Positions 19,678-29,559 of a stretch of 42,397 nt of DNA are shown here, piece by piece (position 1 is the stretch's first letter; each line of letters starts with the position of its first letter). The translations under genes and the position numbers were made by a program. The notes below the pieces were generated by a model that saw only the letters and a program-made list of their open reading frames with translations, made no database searches and was not told where the DNA came from. Origin of the DNA: an uncultured Mycoplasma sp. (GTDB lineage: Bacteria; Bacillota_I; Bacilli_A; RF39; UBA660); contig CAMMXG010000013.1 in the NCBI GenBank assembly GCA_946500895.1, positions 1-42,397 of the forward strand, read 5' to 3'.

Positions 19678-21020
19678 TAAGAAATAACATATGGATCAGT
19701 ACTGGTTCCTGTTCCTGAACTTATTTGTACATCAGCCTTCAAATTAATTACTGGACGAACACCATATGTATTATCCACGCTCCAGTCATGAAAAATCAAA
19801 CCACCTGTTTCCACAACAAGTACAGAAGCATTCGAGCTGTTATAGTGATATGGAGATATGCTCCAATAAGTTTGGTTGGTGTATAGGTAATAACTTGTAT
19901 TATTTGTAAAATTTTCTCCCCCAGCATACGATATTTCATCAGCACTGATTAAACCAACTGGATATGTTAGTGCCCCATTTCCATCTTTACTTCCACTTGT
20001 GGTATATAAATCACTATCATTTGCACAATCAAGCGTTGGATTGGGTTCTGCAGCATTTGCCCAATATAGTCTTGTATATGCTCCATAGTATGTTGCTGTT
20101 GTTCCTGTTCCTCCTCCAGAAGTATACGTATAATTCCCAAGTGATCCACTTATAATATACGGACTTCTATCCCCACAGAATCCAGCATTTCCATCAATAT
20201 TATTGGCATAACTTTGTAGATTATTCTGATACCATTGATCTAATACACCTTTAATCGTGCTATCACTGGTTAACCCGTGTACTTGATTACCTTCATACAT
20301 ATAGCCTACATACATATTGTCAGTACGTGTACTATTAAATGTACTTGTTCCTATTTGTGTTCCCTCACCTGTTGTACTCGCACTTGTTCCTTGGTATATT
20401 ATTCGAATGGTTCCATCTCCATTAATCCGAATAATTCGCCAATAAAATCCCCCAAATTTTACCCAGTTATCTGTTGGATTTCCAGCAAAATAATACACTT
20501 CTCCATTATTATCATATTGACTTTCATCTAATGACTTATAAATTGTTCCTGTCGTTGTATCAGTTACTGAAACACTAAAATCATTTCTTGTCAACTGCGT
20601 TGGATAATTTGCTAAGAGTGTATCTTTTACAAAAACTTGCTCATCAAAATATAAATTACACTTTGTTCCCTTCGTTGTAAATGGAGTTATGTTTAGCTCT
20701 TTTGTATCACTTTCATAACTGATATTCAAATTCTCTATTTCACTTCCATCTTTATAGGTACAAGTGCTTTTACTTGTATCTAATGTATAATTTTTACTAC
20801 TATCCAGTTCTGTTGCTTCTTCACCATCAATGTATAGTCCTATGATATTTAAATCTGCCAAACTATAATTAATTGTTCCATTTACTAAAGGAATTGACTC
20901 TGTTACTCTATATTTTGCTCTTGTAAATGTAAGGATCACTGCACTTATTATTGCTATTACAACTACTCCAATTATAATATTTCTTTTTAAATAACTTCTT
21001 TTTAATGTTTCTATTTCCAT
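19677..21020 (-). CDS. Membrane-anchored surface protein with C-terminal 'YWRIIRINGDGTIRI...GVRPVINL' domain (paralog of 39020-40495)
   Basis: ORF reported to 21083, but ATG at 21018-21020 has a strong SD (GAGGAGcaagaATG); shares domain with 39020-40495. Confidence 0.8.
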   Translation of the reverse strand: MEIETLKRSYLKRNIIIGVVVIAIISAVILTFTRAKYRVTESIPLVNGTINYSLADLNIIGLYIDGEEATELDSSKNYTLDTSKSTCTYKDGSEIENLNISYESDTKELNITPFTTKGTKCNLYFDEQVFVKDTLLANYPTQLTRNDFSVSVTDTTTGTIYKSLDESQYDNNGEVYYFAGNPTDNWVKFGGFYWRIIRINGDGTIRIIYQGTSASTTGEGTQIGTSTFNSTRTDNMYVGYMYEGNQVHGLTSDSTIKGVLDQWYQNNLQSYANNIDGNAGFCGDRSPYIISGSLGNYTYTSGGGTGTTATYYGAYTRLYWANAAEPNPTLDCANDSDLYTTSGSKDGNGALTYPVGLISADEISYAGGENFTNNTSYYLYTNQTYWSISPYHYNSSNASVLVVETGGLIFHDWSVDNTYGVRPVINLKADVQISSGTGTSTDPYVIS

Positions 21021-21075
21021 TCTTGCTCCTCTTTTCCCAAGCATATTATCACACTTTAATAGATAATTCATTAGT

Positions 21076-21195
21076 TTCGACAAAACTTGTCAAAACTTCT
21101 TGTGTAGTCATATTATAACTATCTATGATATATTTCTAGTATATATTATTATTGAGTAAAAATCAATATATTTGCTACTATTAACGTACTTAAAA
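21076..21195 (-). promoter_or_regulatory. Promoter/leader: ATTTTAAGTACGTTAATAGTA box, TTGATT-17-TATACT, leader hairpin GACAA-N3-TTGTC
   Basis: Same arrangement upstream of 39020-40495 (40553-40653). Confidence 0.7.
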
Positions 21196-21201
21196 TAACA
21201 A

Positions 21202-21227
21202 AAAAATACAGTTAAATGAATAACTGT
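21202..21227 (-). terminator. Rho-independent terminator downstream of mutS
   Basis: AATACAGTTA/TAACTGTATT + T-run on minus strand. Confidence 0.75.
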
Positions 21228-21228
21228 A

Positions 21229-23763
21229 TTAGTCTAATTCTTTTAATTCAAATAATATATTTAAGGCTTCCATCGGTGTTACATGTAAAGGATCAATTGT
21301 CTTTAACTTTTCCCTTAATTTATCTTCCTTTGGTTCATCAAACACCATTGATAACTGTCTATTATCTGGTTCCTTGTTAATTTTCTTTTCTCCCTTTTCA
21401 TAACTATCCAAAATATTTTGTGCTCGATCTAACAAATCTTCTGGCATTTTCGCAAGCCTAGCAACATGAATACCATAACTTTTATCAGCCGGTCCATTTT
21501 GCACTTTATGGAGGAATGTAATCATATTACCTTCTTCCCTTGCTGCTACATGAACATTTTTAACATTTAAAAATTCACTTTCCAAAGTTGTAAGTTCATG
21601 ATAATGAGTAGAAAATAATGTTTTACATTTAATATTTTTAGCAACATATTCTAGTATTGCTTGAGCAAGACTCATGCCATCATAAGTAGCAGTTCCTCTA
21701 CCTAACTCATCAAACAAAATAAGACTATTTTTAGTGGCATGAACTAAAGCATTTTGAGCTTCTTTCATTTCCACCATAAAAGTTGATTCGCCACTTACCA
21801 AATCATCACTTGCACCAATTCTTGTAAATATTTTATCAATAATTGGCAAATTAGCAGATTTTGCCGGTACAAAAGAACCCATTTGAGCCATAATAATAAC
21901 GATTGCAAGTTCTCTCATATAAGTTGATTTACCACTCATATTAGGACCGGTAATAAGTAAAACATCAGTTGTAGAATCCATTAAAACATCATTAGGAACA
22001 TAAGCATCTTTACTTACTTTTTCAATTACTGGATGTCTTCCATCGATAATTTCTATTTTATTTTCATCATTTAGAGTTGGTTTAACTAAATTATATTCAT
22101 CACTACAAACAGAAAGACTAATTAAAGCATCAATCTCACTAATAACATCTGCTGTTTTCTTAATTTCTAGCACTTCCTCTTTAATCCGATTTCTAATCTC
22201 ATTAAAAAGCTCATATTCTAGTTCAAATATTTTTTCTTCAGCATTTAATATTAAAGCTTCTTTTTCTTTTAACTCTGGTGAGATATATCTCTCATAATTG
22301 GTAAGAGTCTGCCTTCTTTCCCAACCCCAAGCTTCACTAACATTTTCCACTTGTCCTTTTGATACTTCAATATAATAGCCAAATACTTTATTAAATCCTA
22401 CTTTTAAATTTTTAATGCCTGTACTTTCCTTTAATTTAGCTTCAAACTCAGCAATAAAATCTTTCCCACCAGAACGAATACTTTTAAGTTCATCAAGTTC
22501 TTTATTATAACCATCTTTAATTAAGTAGCCTTCTCTTACACTGATTGGTGGATTCTCATAAATACTTCTTTCTAATAAATCATATAACTCATCATGCGTA
22601 TTCATGGTATACTCCAAATGAATTTCTTTTAAGATATCACTAACTCTTGGTAAAACATTTAAAGAGTTTTTTATTTGCAGTAAATCTCTAGCATTTAAAT
22701 TACCACAAATAACTTTTGCACATAATCTTTCCAAGTCATATACTTGATATAAAAGATTACGAAGTTCATCCGTCTGCATAAAATTTGTATTAAAAATATC
22801 TATCTTATTATAGCGGTCTAATATTTCTTCTTTATTTCTTAAAGGATTTAAAAGCCATGCCTTTAGTTTTCTAGAACCCATCGCTGTTTTCGTTTTATCT
22901 AAAAGCCATAAAAGAGAATATGTTCGCTCTTTCAATCTTAATGTTTCAACTAACTCTAAATTACGTACAGTATGAATATCCATTTCTAAATAATCGTTTT
23001 TATTGACAATTTCTACTCTAGAAATGTGATGTAAATCTTTTAATTCTTTTACAACTAAATAATAAAGAAGATGTCTAATCCCTTGTTTTACTCTCACATC
23101 ACTAACCGAATCGATTAAATCTTCATACCCTTCTGTTAAGTATTCACTACTAATAGATACTTCAATTCCATAAGTATTTTTAAGTAAATGAATAAATTCA
23201 GCATCCAAATTATTTTCTAAAATAACTTCTTTAATACCCAAATGTAATATTTCATTAATTAAATTTTCTTTATGATGCGTAAGACTTAAACTTTTTAACT
23301 CACCCGTTGAGATATCAGCATAAGTAATGAGATACAAATAATTTAAATCCAGAACACTAGCAATATAATTATTATCATGTTCATTTAAACTTTCTAAATT
23401 GACAACACTACCTTTAGAAATTACATCAACAACACCACGCTTCACTGTTCCTTTAACTGTTCTAGGATCTTCAAGTTGTTCACATATCGCGATTTTATAT
23501 CCTTTTTCCACTAACTTTTCAATATAAGGCGTAACACTATGATACGGAACGCCACACATTGGAACCCGTTCTTTTAATCCAGCATTCTTTCCTGTTAAAG
23601 TAAGTTCTAATTCTCTTGAAGCGGTAACTCCATCTTCAAAAAAGAGTTCATAAAAATCTCCTAAACGATAAAACAAGAGTTCATCAGGATGTTGATCTTT
23701 AATTTCCATATACTGCTTCATCATTGGACTAAGTTCTTCTCTATTTACGTCATTTCTATTCAT
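21229..23763 (-). CDS. mutS: DNA mismatch repair protein MutS
   Basis: TPMMKQY-type N-term, 'VPMCGVPYHS', 'LLITGPNMSGKSTYMRE', 'FDELGRGTATYDGMSLA', 'LFSTHYHELT'. Confidence 0.98.
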   Translation of the reverse strand: MNRNDVNREELSPMMKQYMEIKDQHPDELLFYRLGDFYELFFEDGVTASRELELTLTGKNAGLKERVPMCGVPYHSVTPYIEKLVEKGYKIAICEQLEDPRTVKGTVKRGVVDVISKGSVVNLESLNEHDNNYIASVLDLNYLYLITYADISTGELKSLSLTHHKENLINEILHLGIKEVILENNLDAEFIHLLKNTYGIEVSISSEYLTEGYEDLIDSVSDVRVKQGIRHLLYYLVVKELKDLHHISRVEIVNKNDYLEMDIHTVRNLELVETLRLKERTYSLLWLLDKTKTAMGSRKLKAWLLNPLRNKEEILDRYNKIDIFNTNFMQTDELRNLLYQVYDLERLCAKVICGNLNARDLLQIKNSLNVLPRVSDILKEIHLEYTMNTHDELYDLLERSIYENPPISVREGYLIKDGYNKELDELKSIRSGGKDFIAEFEAKLKESTGIKNLKVGFNKVFGYYIEVSKGQVENVSEAWGWERRQTLTNYERYISPELKEKEALILNAEEKIFELEYELFNEIRNRIKEEVLEIKKTADVISEIDALISLSVCSDEYNLVKPTLNDENKIEIIDGRHPVIEKVSKDAYVPNDVLMDSTTDVLLITGPNMSGKSTYMRELAIVIIMAQMGSFVPAKSANLPIIDKIFTRIGASDDLVSGESTFMVEMKEAQNALVHATKNSLILFDELGRGTATYDGMSLAQAILEYVAKNIKCKTLFSTHYHELTTLESEFLNVKNVHVAAREEGNMITFLHKVQNGPADKSYGIHVARLAKMPEDLLDRAQNILDSYEKGEKKINKEPDNRQLSMVFDEPKEDKLREKLKTIDPLHVTPMEALNILFELKELD

Positions 23764-23822
23764 TTTTACTGCCTCTTTTACTACTAACTTATTATATCAT
23801 TTACACCCTTTTTTGCAAAGAA

Positions 23823-23853
23823 AAATGTAAGTTATTTTTTTAAACTTACATTT
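23823..23853 (-). terminator. Rho-independent terminator overlapping 3' end of 23832-24311
   Basis: AAATGTAAGTT / AACTTACATTT inverted repeat + T-run on minus strand. Confidence 0.65.
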
Positions 23854-24311
23854 GCAACATTTTCTAAATATCTTTCTGCCTTTTTACTTAAGACAAGTTT
23901 ACTATTCGTTTTACTCGAATCTTCATAAGTAAAATACCCCTCATCTAAATACCCATAAGGATGTCGGAGTTTAGTAATATATTTTTCTAAATTAATTCCC
24001 GGATTATCGATTGTTTCTCCTAAATACAACAATATTTCATTTAAAGAATACCCTTGCATTGCTTGAGTTAAAAATTCATGTTTGACTTGTTTTTTAAAAG
24101 CCTTGACTTGCTCTTTATCTGGACATCCCCAAATACGTATCTTTTGATTAAGAAAGTAATTTTTAATTTTTATCTCAACCAAACGAATACGATTTTGTAT
24201 GTCATCAAGTGTTTTTTCTTTTTCACTATCGGTAATAGTATAATCATTAATTGTTCGAACAAGCAAAACATGTAAATCTCTATGTAATGCTAATAACTGA
24301 TCATAATACAT
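23832..24311 (-). CDS. Hypothetical protein
   Basis: 159-aa ORF with SD (ggagga) upstream. Confidence 0.6.
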   Translation of the reverse strand: MYYDQLLALHRDLHVLLVRTINDYTITDSEKEKTLDDIQNRIRLVEIKIKNYFLNQKIRIWGCPDKEQVKAFKKQVKHEFLTQAMQGYSLNEILLYLGETIDNPGINLEKYITKLRHPYGYLDEGYFTYEDSSKTNSKLVLSKKAERYLENVANVSLKK

Positions 24312-24361
24312 TTCATTTCCTCCGTCGCTTCCTTATTCTACCAAAAAGCAAAAATAAAGTC

Positions 24362-24457
24362 AAAAAAATGTGGGAATTAAAGGATCCCACTAATGAAATT
24401 TGAAACTATCCCGCCCATATATAAAAGAAACGAGCAATATAGGCAGGATATAACTAT
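24362..24457 (-). ncRNA. Candidate structured small RNA or leader attenuator (unassigned)
   Basis: Promoter TTGACA-16-TATAAT (24464-24491), 13-bp stem ATCCTGCCTATAT/ATATATGGGCGGGAT allowing two G.U pairs, then GTGGGA...TCCCAC + T7 terminator. Confidence 0.55.
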
Positions 24458-24516
24458 AAATTTATTATAACATAAATAAGCACAATGTCAATACAATTTG
24501 TTCTTATAGCCAGCAT

Positions 24517-25161
24517 TTATATATTTTTTAATTCATTAATTTTACTTTGATAATCATTTGACTTACAGATAAAAGAACCACTAACAACAATATCAAGATC
24601 TTTCACTAGCTTTATAGTATCTTGATTAATACCTCCATCCATTTCTATCTTAAATGTTAGATGATTTTCTTCTCTAATTTTCAATAATTCCTGTAAACGA
24701 AAAACGGAATTAGGAATAAATTCTTGCCCTCCTTCACCTGGCTCTACACTCATAATAAGAACCAAATCAACTAAAGATAAATATGGCATAAGTTCATATA
24801 AATCGGTATTAGGTTTAATAGATAAACCAACCCTAATATCACGCTTCTTAATTTCTTCTATCGTTTTAACAATATCTTTCGTTGCTTCAACATGAAATGT
24901 AATATACTTTGGTTTTAATTTAGCTAACTCTTCTATATAAATAATGGGATCAAAAACCATTAAATGAATATCAAGAGGCTTCACATGTCCACTTAAAAGT
25001 TCTAAAACTTCTGGAATCGTAAAATTCTTATGAGGAACAAATCCGCCATCCATTAAATCAACATGAATATAATCAGCGTCAGTTGCCTCAATCAACCGAA
25101 TAGTCTCTTCTCTACTATATTTACTACTTAAATAAGAAACTGAAACTTCCATTAATCTCAC
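24517..25161 (-). CDS. rpe: Ribulose-phosphate 3-epimerase
   Basis: 'DYIHVDLMDGGFVPHKNF', 'LDIHLMV', 'SVEPGEGGQEF', 'EMDGGINQDTI'. Confidence 0.93.
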   Translation of the reverse strand: MRLMEVSVSYLSSKYSREETIRLIEATDADYIHVDLMDGGFVPHKNFTIPEVLELLSGHVKPLDIHLMVFDPIIYIEELAKLKPKYITFHVEATKDIVKTIEEIKKRDIRVGLSIKPNTDLYELMPYLSLVDLVLIMSVEPGEGGQEFIPNSVFRLQELLKIREENHLTFKIEMDGGINQDTIKLVKDLDIVVSGSFICKSNDYQSKINELKNI

Positions 25162-25986
25162 CTACTTTATAAAATTACAATAATTCTCATATCTTGATTT
25201 TAAAATACTTCCCTTTTCAACTGCTTTTTTTATCTCACAATTTTGTTCTTTCACATGCATGCAATTTTTAAATTCACAAGAATACCTAGAAAACTCTCTA
25301 AAAGTATCACGAATATCTTCACCAGTATATTTACTAATATCCAAAGCTGAAAATCCTGGTGTATCAGCAATTAATATGCCTTTTACAAAAAAGAATTCTG
25401 TATGACGAGTAGTATGTCTTCCTCTTCCTAAAGCATCACTAATCTCCCCAGTTTTTAAATTAAGACTAGGGCTAATGAGATTTAGGAGTGTTGATTTACC
25501 TGCCCCAGTTTGTCCTGTTAAAACAACTGTTTTATTTTTTAAATAACGAAGTATTTTTGAAAGTTCCAAATTTGTATAAACATGGTAACCCAATTTTTTA
25601 TAATATTTCATAATTTTTTTTAAATCTTTTAATTCATCTTTATTTAATAAATCAATTTTCGTAAAACAAATGACTGGTTCTATTTTTTTCAATGTAACAC
25701 TTGTAATTTGTTTATCTAATAAATATAAAGATAAATCTGGTTTTTTCACACTTGTAATAAGTAAAGCGACATCCACATTACTAATACTTGGCCTTTCAAG
25801 TTCATTTTTTCTATCCAATATATTTAGAATATAAGAGTTATCTGCATCTATTTCTACCCAATCACCAACAAGAGGAGTAAGACCACTAATGCGGAACTTA
25901 CCCCTTGCTTTACATTCATAAAGGTCATTTTTAACTTTTACAGTATAAGTATCACTAATGTTTTTAACAATCATTCCTGTTAGCAT
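25162..25986 (-). CDS. rsgA: Ribosome small subunit-dependent GTPase A
   Basis: Circularly permuted GTPase: 'CFTKIDLL', 'LTGQTGAGKSTLLN', 'GRGRHTTRHTE', 'ADTPGFSALD', C-terminal Cys/His zinc motif. Confidence 0.96.
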   Translation of the reverse strand: MLTGMIVKNISDTYTVKVKNDLYECKARGKFRISGLTPLVGDWVEIDADNSYILNILDRKNELERPSISNVDVALLITSVKKPDLSLYLLDKQITSVTLKKIEPVICFTKIDLLNKDELKDLKKIMKYYKKLGYHVYTNLELSKILRYLKNKTVVLTGQTGAGKSTLLNLISPSLNLKTGEISDALGRGRHTTRHTEFFFVKGILIADTPGFSALDISKYTGEDIRDTFREFSRYSCEFKNCMHVKEQNCEIKKAVEKGSILKSRYENYCNFIK

Positions 25987-27746
25987 AAACCATTCTCACA
26001 TTCTGGATTATCTTCTCCAGTACTACCAACCGGTTCTCTAGCTACTCTGATTCTAAATGATTGCCCAGCGACAACTCTTTGGCCTTCTGGTCTAGATTGA
26101 TAGTAAATCGTATCAGGGGCATAGTCACTAGTTTCCACATATTCAATATCTACTTCAAGTTCATACGTATCAGCAAACTCTTCTACATCCTCTACTGTAT
26201 AACTACCATCTGTAAAATCAGGATAATTAGTAACAATATTAGGAATATATAAAGTGATATTAGTTCCTTCTGATACTTTTTCACCAGGCTCTATCGATTG
26301 ATCGATAATAACCCCATCTTCATATTCTTCCTCGTCAGTTTCTTCTACATCTCGTCTTTCAATGAGAACATATAATCCTAAAGCTTCAAGTCTTCCCTTA
26401 ACCTCTAAATAACTTTCACCAGTATAATCTTCAATCTCAATTTGTGTATCGCCAATTGAAACATATAAAGTAATAGTAGTTCCTTCTATTCTTTCGCTAC
26501 CAACAGCTGGACTAGTTCTTACAACTCTTCCTTCTTCAATTTCGGCGGAAGAAACTTCTCTTTGTTCATCAGATACAACAAAGCCAGCATCTTGAAGAGA
26601 ATCGATTGCTTCACTTACAGTCATTCCTGTAACATCAGGAACTGCCACTTGCCGCCCTCCAGTAAGAAGTGGAATAAAGACAATTAAAGCCGTAATACCC
26701 ACTACTAAGCCAGTAAAAATAAAAGCTAAAATAATTAATAATTTATTTTGTTTTTTCAAATCATCACCTGTTATTTTCTTTGCAATAACCTCATCATTCT
26801 GAGCCTCTTCCTTTTTATTTTCTTTTTGCTCTTTTTTGCTATCTTTCACCATTTTTGCTATCTTAGCATCATCTGTATCAGTTTCTGGATATTTAAAACT
26901 GATAATTGGTTCATCTCTTCTTGAATCATCTAAGCAAGTTAGTAAATCATCATGCATTTCTCTCGCATCATTATATCTATTCTTTGGATTTTTAGCAGTC
27001 GCCCTCTTAATAATATTATAAATACTATTAGGAACATTAGGAAGTTTCTCTCTAATATCCGGAATTGGTTCTTTCAAATGCTTAAGAGCTATCTCAACGG
27101 CATTATCGCCTTTAAAGGGAAGTTCTCCAGTTAAAAGTTCATACATGACAATTCCCATGGAATAAATATCACTTTGTAACGTTGAACCTTGACCACTAGC
27201 TTGTTCTGGTGGCAAATAATGAACACTTCCCATAACTGAATTGGTTTGGGTAAGTTGAGTTGCATTCATCGCCATCGCAATACCAAAATCAGTTACTTTG
27301 ACTAAACCATTTTCTAAAATCATAATATTTTGTGGTTTAATATCTCTATGAATAATATAAGAGTCATGAGCAGCCGCCATGCCATCTGTTATCTGTAGCA
27401 TAATATCAACTGCTTCACTTAAAGTAAGTTTCCCTCGTTTCTTTAAAAGATTCTTTAAGTGTTTTCCCTCAATATATTCCATGACAATATAATACTCACC
27501 ATGATCTTCTCCAACATCGTATACTTCTACGATATTAGGGTGAGATAAACTAGATGCTGCCAAAGCTTCTCTTTGAAAACGTCTTACAAACTTTTCATCG
27601 TTCGATAAATCACCTCGAAGAACTTTAACAGCTACATTCCGATCAAGAATCGTATCATAAGCAAGATAAACATTAGCCATACCACCTTCACCAATGGATT
27701 TGATGATTTGATAACGATCGCTAATCTTTTGACCTTTCATTATCAT
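25980..27746 (-). CDS. PASTA-domain Ser/Thr protein kinase (PrkC/Stk family)
   Basis: 'IGEGGMANVYLAYD', 'HRDIKPQNIMI', 'KVTDFGIA', TM segment, three PASTA-like repeats. Confidence 0.97.
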   Translation of the reverse strand: MIMKGQKISDRYQIIKSIGEGGMANVYLAYDTILDRNVAVKVLRGDLSNDEKFVRRFQREALAASSLSHPNIVEVYDVGEDHGEYYIVMEYIEGKHLKNLLKKRGKLTLSEAVDIMLQITDGMAAAHDSYIIHRDIKPQNIMILENGLVKVTDFGIAMAMNATQLTQTNSVMGSVHYLPPEQASGQGSTLQSDIYSMGIVMYELLTGELPFKGDNAVEIALKHLKEPIPDIREKLPNVPNSIYNIIKRATAKNPKNRYNDAREMHDDLLTCLDDSRRDEPIISFKYPETDTDDAKIAKMVKDSKKEQKENKKEEAQNDEVIAKKITGDDLKKQNKLLIILAFIFTGLVVGITALIVFIPLLTGGRQVAVPDVTGMTVSEAIDSLQDAGFVVSDEQREVSSAEIEEGRVVRTSPAVGSERIEGTTITLYVSIGDTQIEIEDYTGESYLEVKGRLEALGLYVLIERRDVEETDEEEYEDGVIIDQSIEPGEKVSEGTNITLYIPNIVTNYPDFTDGSYTVEDVEEFADTYELEVDIEYVETSDYAPDTIYYQSRPEGQRVVAGQSFRIRVAREPVGSTGEDNPECENGLC

Positions 27747-28522
27747 GATTCTTTACTCCCTTCATTAATAACCAAATATGCAATCGAAATATTATCTGTA
27801 CCCCCTCTAGCATTACACTTTCTAATTAATTTACTTACTTTTTCCTCAATCTCTAATTCCGGATCATTTAAAACTTTTTCTATTTGTTCTTGAGTAAGCA
27901 TATTAGTTAAACCATCACTACAAAGAAGTATTGCATCAATGGTCATATCAACATCAAAAATATCTAACTCAACAGTATTAGCCGCTCCTAAAGCTTTCAT
28001 TAACACATTTCTTTTTGGATGAAATTTAGCTTCCTCCTCAGTTAAATTTCCGGCTTGCACCAAAAGATTTACTAAAGTATGATCTTTTGTAACTTTATGT
28101 AATTGTCCTTTTTTCATAACAAATCCTGACGAATCACCAATATTACCAAATATTAAATAATCATGAGTAAGAAGTGCTACAACAATAGTAGTTCCCATTC
28201 CTACCGAATCAGGATTATTAGTTGCATATTCTAAAATATTTTTATTAATTTCACTAACGCTATCATTAAGCCAATTAACCGCATCTAGTTTAGACCCAAT
28301 ACTAGATATCTTATTAAATCTACTGCCTAAAGCTGTAATAGCCATAGAAGATGCTACTTCCCCTTTTCGGTGTCCTCCCATGCCATCGCAAACAATCATT
28401 AAATATTCATTATTAGCATTCTTAAGGATCGTAACCGAATCTTCATTATGCGTTCTTACTTTTCCTGTATCAGTTAAATAAAATGATTTCACCTGATCTC
28501 TCTCCCTCTTAATTGTCCACAA
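27743..28522 (-). CDS. PP2C-family Stp/PrpC protein phosphatase
   Basis: 'TDTGKVRTHNEDSV', 'VCDGMGGHRKGEVAS', 'GNIGDSSGFV', 'GGTDNISIAY'. Confidence 0.95.
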   Translation of the reverse strand: MWTIKRERDQVKSFYLTDTGKVRTHNEDSVTILKNANNEYLMIVCDGMGGHRKGEVASSMAITALGSRFNKISSIGSKLDAVNWLNDSVSEINKNILEYATNNPDSVGMGTTIVVALLTHDYLIFGNIGDSSGFVMKKGQLHKVTKDHTLVNLLVQAGNLTEEEAKFHPKRNVLMKALGAANTVELDIFDVDMTIDAILLCSDGLTNMLTQEQIEKVLNDPELEIEEKVSKLIRKCNARGGTDNISIAYLVINEGSKES

Positions 28523-29559
28523 GCTGCATCAATATTCGCACCAAATTCTTTTCTGATCGTAACATTGATGCCTTCCTTTTTTAATGTATCATAAAACTCT
28601 CGTATCTTTGTTTTACTACTTCTAGAAAATTCTAAATGATTTGTTTCATTATAAGGAATTAAATTAACATAAATATTCATTCCCTTAAATAGATGTGCTA
28701 ACAATCTCGCACACTCTATACTATCATTTACATTATTAAGCATAACATATTCAATCGTTACTCGTCTACTCGTAACTTGCAAATAATCCCTGATTGCCTT
28801 AATTAAGGCATCAATACTATACACTTTATTGACAGGCATAAGTTTACTTCGAAGTTCATCAGTTGGAGCATGAAAAGAAATGGCTAAATTAATTTGGATA
28901 GGAAGTTGTGACAATTCATATATTTTGGGTACTAATCCACAGGTAGAAAGGGTAATATGTCTAGCCCCAATAGCAATACCTTTTGCATCATTAATAATTT
29001 TAATAAAATTAATCACATTATCATAATTATCCAGTGGTTCTCCAATTCCCATAATTACAACACTGCTAATGCGTTTACCTAAATCTTTCTCAGCAAGTAA
29101 TATTTGCTCTACCATTTCATAAGTTTCTAAATTGCGCACTTTCTTAAGTCTACCTGACTCACAAAATCGACATCCCATATTACATCCAACTTGACTAGAT
29201 ACACATATACTAGTACCATAGTCATGCATCATCACAACTGCTTCAATCGCTTCTCCATCACTTAAGCGAAACAAATACTTAACGGTTAAATCATCTTCTT
29301 GTTTTTTCTCTATTTTGATAAATGTCATATCAAAATCACTTTTCAACTGTTCTCTAACTTCTTTTTTAATATTACTAAAGCCATCAATATCAAACACTCT
29401 TTTTTGATATAACCATTCATATACTTGTGTTGCTTTAAACTTCTTTTCCTGAATACCAAGAAAGTAACTTTCTAAATCACTTTTTGTAATTCCAAATAAA
29501 TTAGTCATTTGAAACCTCTCCAATATTAGTAAATGATAAAAGATATGTAATATTACCAT
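28489..29559 (-). CDS. rlmN: 23S rRNA (adenine2503-C2)-methyltransferase RlmN
   Basis: 'CVSSQVGCNMGCRFCESG', 'VVIMGIGEPLDNYDNV', 'TLSTCGLVPKI', 'FGANIDAACGQLRG'; true start probably near 29508. Confidence 0.96.
   Translation of the reverse strand: MVILHIFYHLLILERFQMTNLFGITKSDLESYFLGIQEKKFKATQVYEWLYQKRVFDIDGFSNIKKEVREQLKSDFDMTFIKIEKKQEDDLTVKYLFRLSDGEAIEAVVMMHDYGTSICVSSQVGCNMGCRFCESGRLKKVRNLETYEMVEQILLAEKDLGKRISSVVIMGIGEPLDNYDNVINFIKIINDAKGIAIGARHITLSTCGLVPKIYELSQLPIQINLAISFHAPTDELRSKLMPVNKVYSIDALIKAIRDYLQVTSRRVTIEYVMLNNVNDSIECARLLAHLFKGMNIYVNLIPYNETNHLEFSRSSKTKIREFYDTLKKEGINVTIRKEFGANIDAACGQLRGREIR

Noticed and set aside
19964-20531. Short ORFs on either strand inside 19677-21020
   Set aside because: Overlap a well-supported CDS in other frames; composition mirrors it.
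21229-23763. UGA recoding as Trp (Mollicutes code)
   Set aside because: Trp codons in conserved positions are TGG (e.g. MutS GWGWERR) and genes end normally at TGA; standard code fits.
24362-24457. Purine riboswitch (ATATGG...AGTTTC resemblance)
   Set aside because: The P3 arm and flanking P1 consensus are missing and the P2 loop is far too long; probably coincidence.
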